Shown here: positions 14,134-16,273 of the stretch, one piece after another
Layout: each line of letters starts with the position of its first letter
Numbering within the stretch: the first letter of the stretch is position 1
Assembly (NCBI GenBank): GCA_021736565.1
Contig: JAIPFO010000035.1
Coordinates: forward strand, 1-16,273
Source: Phycisphaerae bacterium
GTDB lineage: Bacteria; Planctomycetota; Phycisphaerae; Sedimentisphaerales; SM23-30
DNA length: 16,273 nt
Direction of reading: 5' to 3'
The notes under the pieces: generated by a model
Database searches by the model: none
Told to the model about the DNA's origin: nothing
The model's input: only the letters and a program-made list of their open reading frames with translations
Position numbers and translations under genes: made by a program

Positions 14134-15470
14134 CACTCCCCCGGTGAATCGTCCTGCCCCTCAAGGCTATACGCATCCAATTGCAATTTCCCCGACTCCT
14201 TCACCCGCTCCGGCTGATCAAAATAATCCACAACCTGCCCCGCCACCCTTTCGGCCGTTAAATCCCCATCGTCCCGAATGAATAAACCGTCCTTCCGCTT
14301 ATCCTTATACAGCAAATGCGTCACCCAGGCCAATAGCTGCTCCTGCTCTTCATCCAGACTCAATGCCCCCGTCTGTAGCCATGCCAGGTTCAAATGGTCC
14401 AACACACCCCGGCATCCCTCAACCGCCCCCGCCAACCGCATCGGCTCAACCTGAACCACCCACCCGGGGCCAATGACAAACGGGATCACAGTCGCCTCTC
14501 TCCGCTTCTTCACTTTGCCAACCCGTTCCGTTTCCTGCCCCTCGCCCGCCTCCGTCTGATCATTCGTCTCACCCGCCTCCTTTTTATTATTCACCTCGCC
14601 CGCCGCCGCCGAATTCTCATCCGGCTCCACCTTCACCATCGGCCCCCGTTCAAATGCCAGGACCGAAAACTTCTCCATCGCCCCAACCCAGCGATACGCA
14701 TGACCGCCCAGCTTTTCCATTTCCTTCATCTGTCGATGCACCCCCTGGGCCTTCTCAAATTCCAACGCCGCCGAATGCGATTGCATCACATGACGCATCC
14801 TCTCAACCGCCAATTGCCAGCCCCCATCTAAAACACCCATGACCTCCCCGATAACCGCCTTATACTGCTTGGCCGATACCGTCCCATCGCACACCGGCAC
14901 ACACTGCCCCATCTGCGCGTAAGAACACCCCTTACCATGGGGCGCCTGGGCCAAAATCTGCGGACACCGGCACAACTTAAACACCGATTGCAAGATCTCC
15001 AAATATCCATCCACCGACTTACCCGTGAAAAACGGCCCCCAATACCGCCCGCCATCGGCCTCAACCCGGCGAACTTTCGAAAAACAAGGATACGCATCCC
15101 CCGGGGCCACCCGTAAAAACCAAACATCCAGCCGCGGAAAAAACTCACCAAAACGATCCGGGTAAACCGCCCGCGCTATCTGAAAATAATGATATTTCGT
15201 CTCAAACGGACTATAACATCGCCGATACCAGATTTTCCGCACGATGGGCCGTAACGCCGTCCGCTTGCTCTTGGCACCCGCCTGGTCCTCAGCCAGCCGC
15301 CGCCGTACCAGCAACCGCACATTCGCCCCAAACAGCAACAAAACCGGCCGATCATCCGCCGCACCCAGCAAACAAACCCCAGGCCCACCGGGCAACGCCC
15401 GGGTAACCTCTCCCAGGTCACACCCCGGCAAGATCTCAACCCCCCCCTCAAATAATTCATCATACATCAT
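14133..15470 (-). CDS. UvrC-like protein with degenerate GIY-YIG domain, Fe-S cysteines and UVR motif; no nuclease C-terminus
   Basis: The 445-aa protein aligns with the N-terminal half of UvrC. The GIY-YIG domain (~29-106) is degenerate: PGVCLL replaces the GIY strand (Tyr to Cys33), VLLLFGANVR replaces the YIG strand, and ETKYHYFQ puts Gln97 where the catalytic Glu normally sits. FPRLDVWF..., RRVEADGGRYWGPF and the UvrC [4Fe-4S] cysteines (C169, C182, C190, C194, with UvrC-like spacing) are kept, as is the UVR motif (~229-255, SAALEFEKAQGVHRQMKEME) for UvrB contact. A Glu/Lys/Asn-rich linker (~282-325) follows. The RNase H-like nuclease and HhH domains of UvrC are absent; the C-terminal ~120 residues are unrecognised. 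Incision is therefore unlikely, and a UvrB-binding or DNA-binding accessory role is possible. The start is GTG ATG ATG (15473 to 15465) without a clear ribosome binding site; I use the first ATG. Confidence 0.8.
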   Translation of the reverse strand: MMYDELFEGGVEILPGCDLGEVTRALPGGPGVCLLGAADDRPVLLLFGANVRLLVRRRLAEDQAGAKSKRTALRPIVRKIWYRRCYSPFETKYHYFQIARAVYPDRFGEFFPRLDVWFLRVAPGDAYPCFSKVRRVEADGGRYWGPFFTGKSVDGYLEILQSVFKLCRCPQILAQAPHGKGCSYAQMGQCVPVCDGTVSAKQYKAVIGEVMGVLDGGWQLAVERMRHVMQSHSAALEFEKAQGVHRQMKEMEKLGGHAYRWVGAMEKFSVLAFERGPMVKVEPDENSAAAGEVNNKKEAGETNDQTEAGEGQETERVGKVKKRREATVIPFVIGPGWVVQVEPMRLAGAVEGCRGVLDHLNLAWLQTGALSLDEEQEQLLAWVTHLLYKDKRKDGLFIRDDGDLTAERVAGQVVDYFDQPERVKESGKLQLDAYSLEGQDDSPGE

Positions 15471-15509
15471 CACAATATCTTACATGATGAGCCGCCCGAT
15501 TCATACTAT

Positions 15510-15538
15510 AATATACATATATTTAATATCATTGTGAA
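15510..15538 (-). promoter_or_regulatory. Possible promoter of the UvrC-like gene
   Basis: On the minus strand TTCACA (15533-15538), 17 bases and TATATT (15510-15515) lie 40 bases before the start. The region is very AT-rich, so overlapping alternatives such as TATTAT and TATAGT exist. No LexA-type box was recognised. Confidence 0.4.
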
Positions 15539-15604
15539 TACGGACTCGTACGTTAAAAATCAATCTTTGTATTAAAATAAAGTTTTTAAAATCTGGGGAA
15601 TGTG

Positions 15605-15643
15605 CATCACATCCCGATCTATCAGGATGTGACGCTGGCGTCT
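15605..15643 (+). repeat. Dispersed intergenic repeat, copy H (right end only)
   Basis: CATCCCGATCTATCAGGATG is the family hairpin with one mismatch but an extended stem, and TGACGCTGGCGTC is identical to the right end of copy E. The left half is missing. It lies just after the dinD stop. Confidence 0.7.
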
Positions 15644-15650
15644 TTCTTGA

Positions 15651-16271
15651 TTATTTCTTCTTCTTATTTTCTTTAATTTTTTTCTGTTCCTTTTCAATTT
15701 TCTTAATGCTGTCATCCGGTACAGGTAAATCTTCAGGCATCGTTCCGCCAAGTTCCGTAATAGTTTTGCGCACTTTACTGCCTACCTCATAATGAGTTGT
15801 ATTAGCTTGATGTTTACTTTGGATACCTTCCCTGCGAAGCTTTTCTTCGGTTTGTGTTGCCCGAAAGAGATTGGCAGCTAATTCAGTGCTACCCATATAG
15901 TCAAGTATTTTCTGGCTTTTCTTCAGATGCTTATGCTTATGGATACTCTTTGCATCCATTCCACCATAAAGCCCTTTATAGCCATGGTTCTGAAATACTG
16001 CAAAATCCAGGTTAGTTTCAACTCCAGCTTTCTGAGCAGTTTCCACTAACTGCTTATTATGTTCTTTTAATTCGTTGCGCAGCAATAACCGTTTTTCTTC
16101 TTCCTGAAGCTTTCCAAAAGTCTCATCGTCGGCCAGCTCTTGCCTTCGGGTCTGAATCGCAAAATAAGTTTGGCCATATGCAATTATTGGCTTTGTCGGG
16201 TCACCATTTTGAACGATAAGATAGCAAGCGTACCGCGAAAGCTCAAAATCCTTAATTTCACGTTTTGCACC
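15651..16271 (-). CDS. dinD: DNA damage-inducible protein D (DinD), N-terminus outside window
   Basis: The frame enters from the right edge and gives 206 residues up to TAA at 15651. The best match is the block AKREIKDFELSRYACYLIVQ plus NGDPTKPIIAYGQTYFAIQT, which is characteristic of DinD; further on FAVFQNHGYKGLYGGMDAKS and LGGTMPEDLPVPDDSIKK fit the DinD C-terminal region. The tail is Lys-rich (KENKKKK). Full DinD has about 270-280 aa, so roughly 70 residues of the N-terminal BRO-like part are outside. In E. coli dinD is LexA-controlled and the protein disrupts RecA filaments; whether this copy is SOS-controlled cannot be seen because the promoter is not in the window. A shorter frame starting at TTG 16085 is only an internal part of the gene. 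Confidence 0.92.
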   Translation of the reverse strand, partial: GAKREIKDFELSRYACYLIVQNGDPTKPIIAYGQTYFAIQTRRQELADDETFGKLQEEEKRLLLRNELKEHNKQLVETAQKAGVETNLDFAVFQNHGYKGLYGGMDAKSIHKHKHLKKSQKILDYMGSTELAANLFRATQTEEKLRREGIQSKHQANTTHYEVGSKVRKTITELGGTMPEDLPVPDDSIKKIEKEQKKIKENKKKK

Positions 16272-16273
16272 CG

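Overview
The window looks like chromosomal DNA of a planctomycete, most likely of the Phycisphaerae type. The evidence is a large secreted beta-helix protein with a CARDB domain, a Hanks-type kinase with an N-terminal GspE-N-like module and DMG instead of DFG, a stand-alone UvrC-like protein without its nuclease half, many loosely packed genes with long leaders, and a family of short intergenic repeats. The taxonomic call is inference from protein style. There is no rRNA or tRNA gene to anchor it, and I see no CRISPR array, IS element or prophage. || Layout, left to right. 1-701 (minus): 5' part of a KamA-family radical SAM gene with its own promoter. 849-3593 (minus): secreted parallel beta-helix/CARDB protein. 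3594-4353: gene-free stretch with a structured-RNA-like segment, a strong plus-strand terminator that has no obvious gene in front of it, and two repeat copies. 4354-6461 (minus): acylphosphatase, PlsY and a flippase-like membrane protein, read from a good sigma-70 promoter at 6708-6736. 6982-7875 (plus): FHA-GAF protein behind a perfect consensus promoter. 8225-10787 (plus): mreB-mreC-mreD, the cell-shape operon. 10839-11218 (minus): a terminator, a 56-aa small protein gene with an excellent ribosome binding site, and a possible 27-aa ORF overlapping its start. 11469-12518 (plus): radical SAM enzyme with extra cysteines, divergent from the small gene. 12844-14079 (plus): membrane-anchored Ser/Thr kinase with its own promoter. 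14133-15470 (minus): catalytically degenerate UvrC-like protein. 15651-16271 (minus): 5'-truncated dinD. || Links between genes. Flippase-like protein and PlsY point to envelope lipid biogenesis; MreBCD to wall elongation. The FHA-GAF protein could read phosphothreonine marks made by kinases such as the one at 12844, but nothing in the sequence links these two directly. The UvrC-like protein and DinD are neighbours on one strand and both carry a DNA-damage theme. || The most unusual signals are (i) a roughly 95-bp dispersed intergenic repeat seen in about eight full or partial copies, two of which end ten bases before an ATG and seem to supply the ribosome binding site of unrelated genes; (ii) the small peptide gene divergent from a radical SAM enzyme with auxiliary-cluster-like cysteines, a candidate peptide-maturation pair; (iii) the orphan terminator and folded segment at 3847-4175, a candidate small RNA; and (iv) a UvrC paralogue that keeps the Fe-S cysteines and the UVR motif but has lost the nuclease residues.
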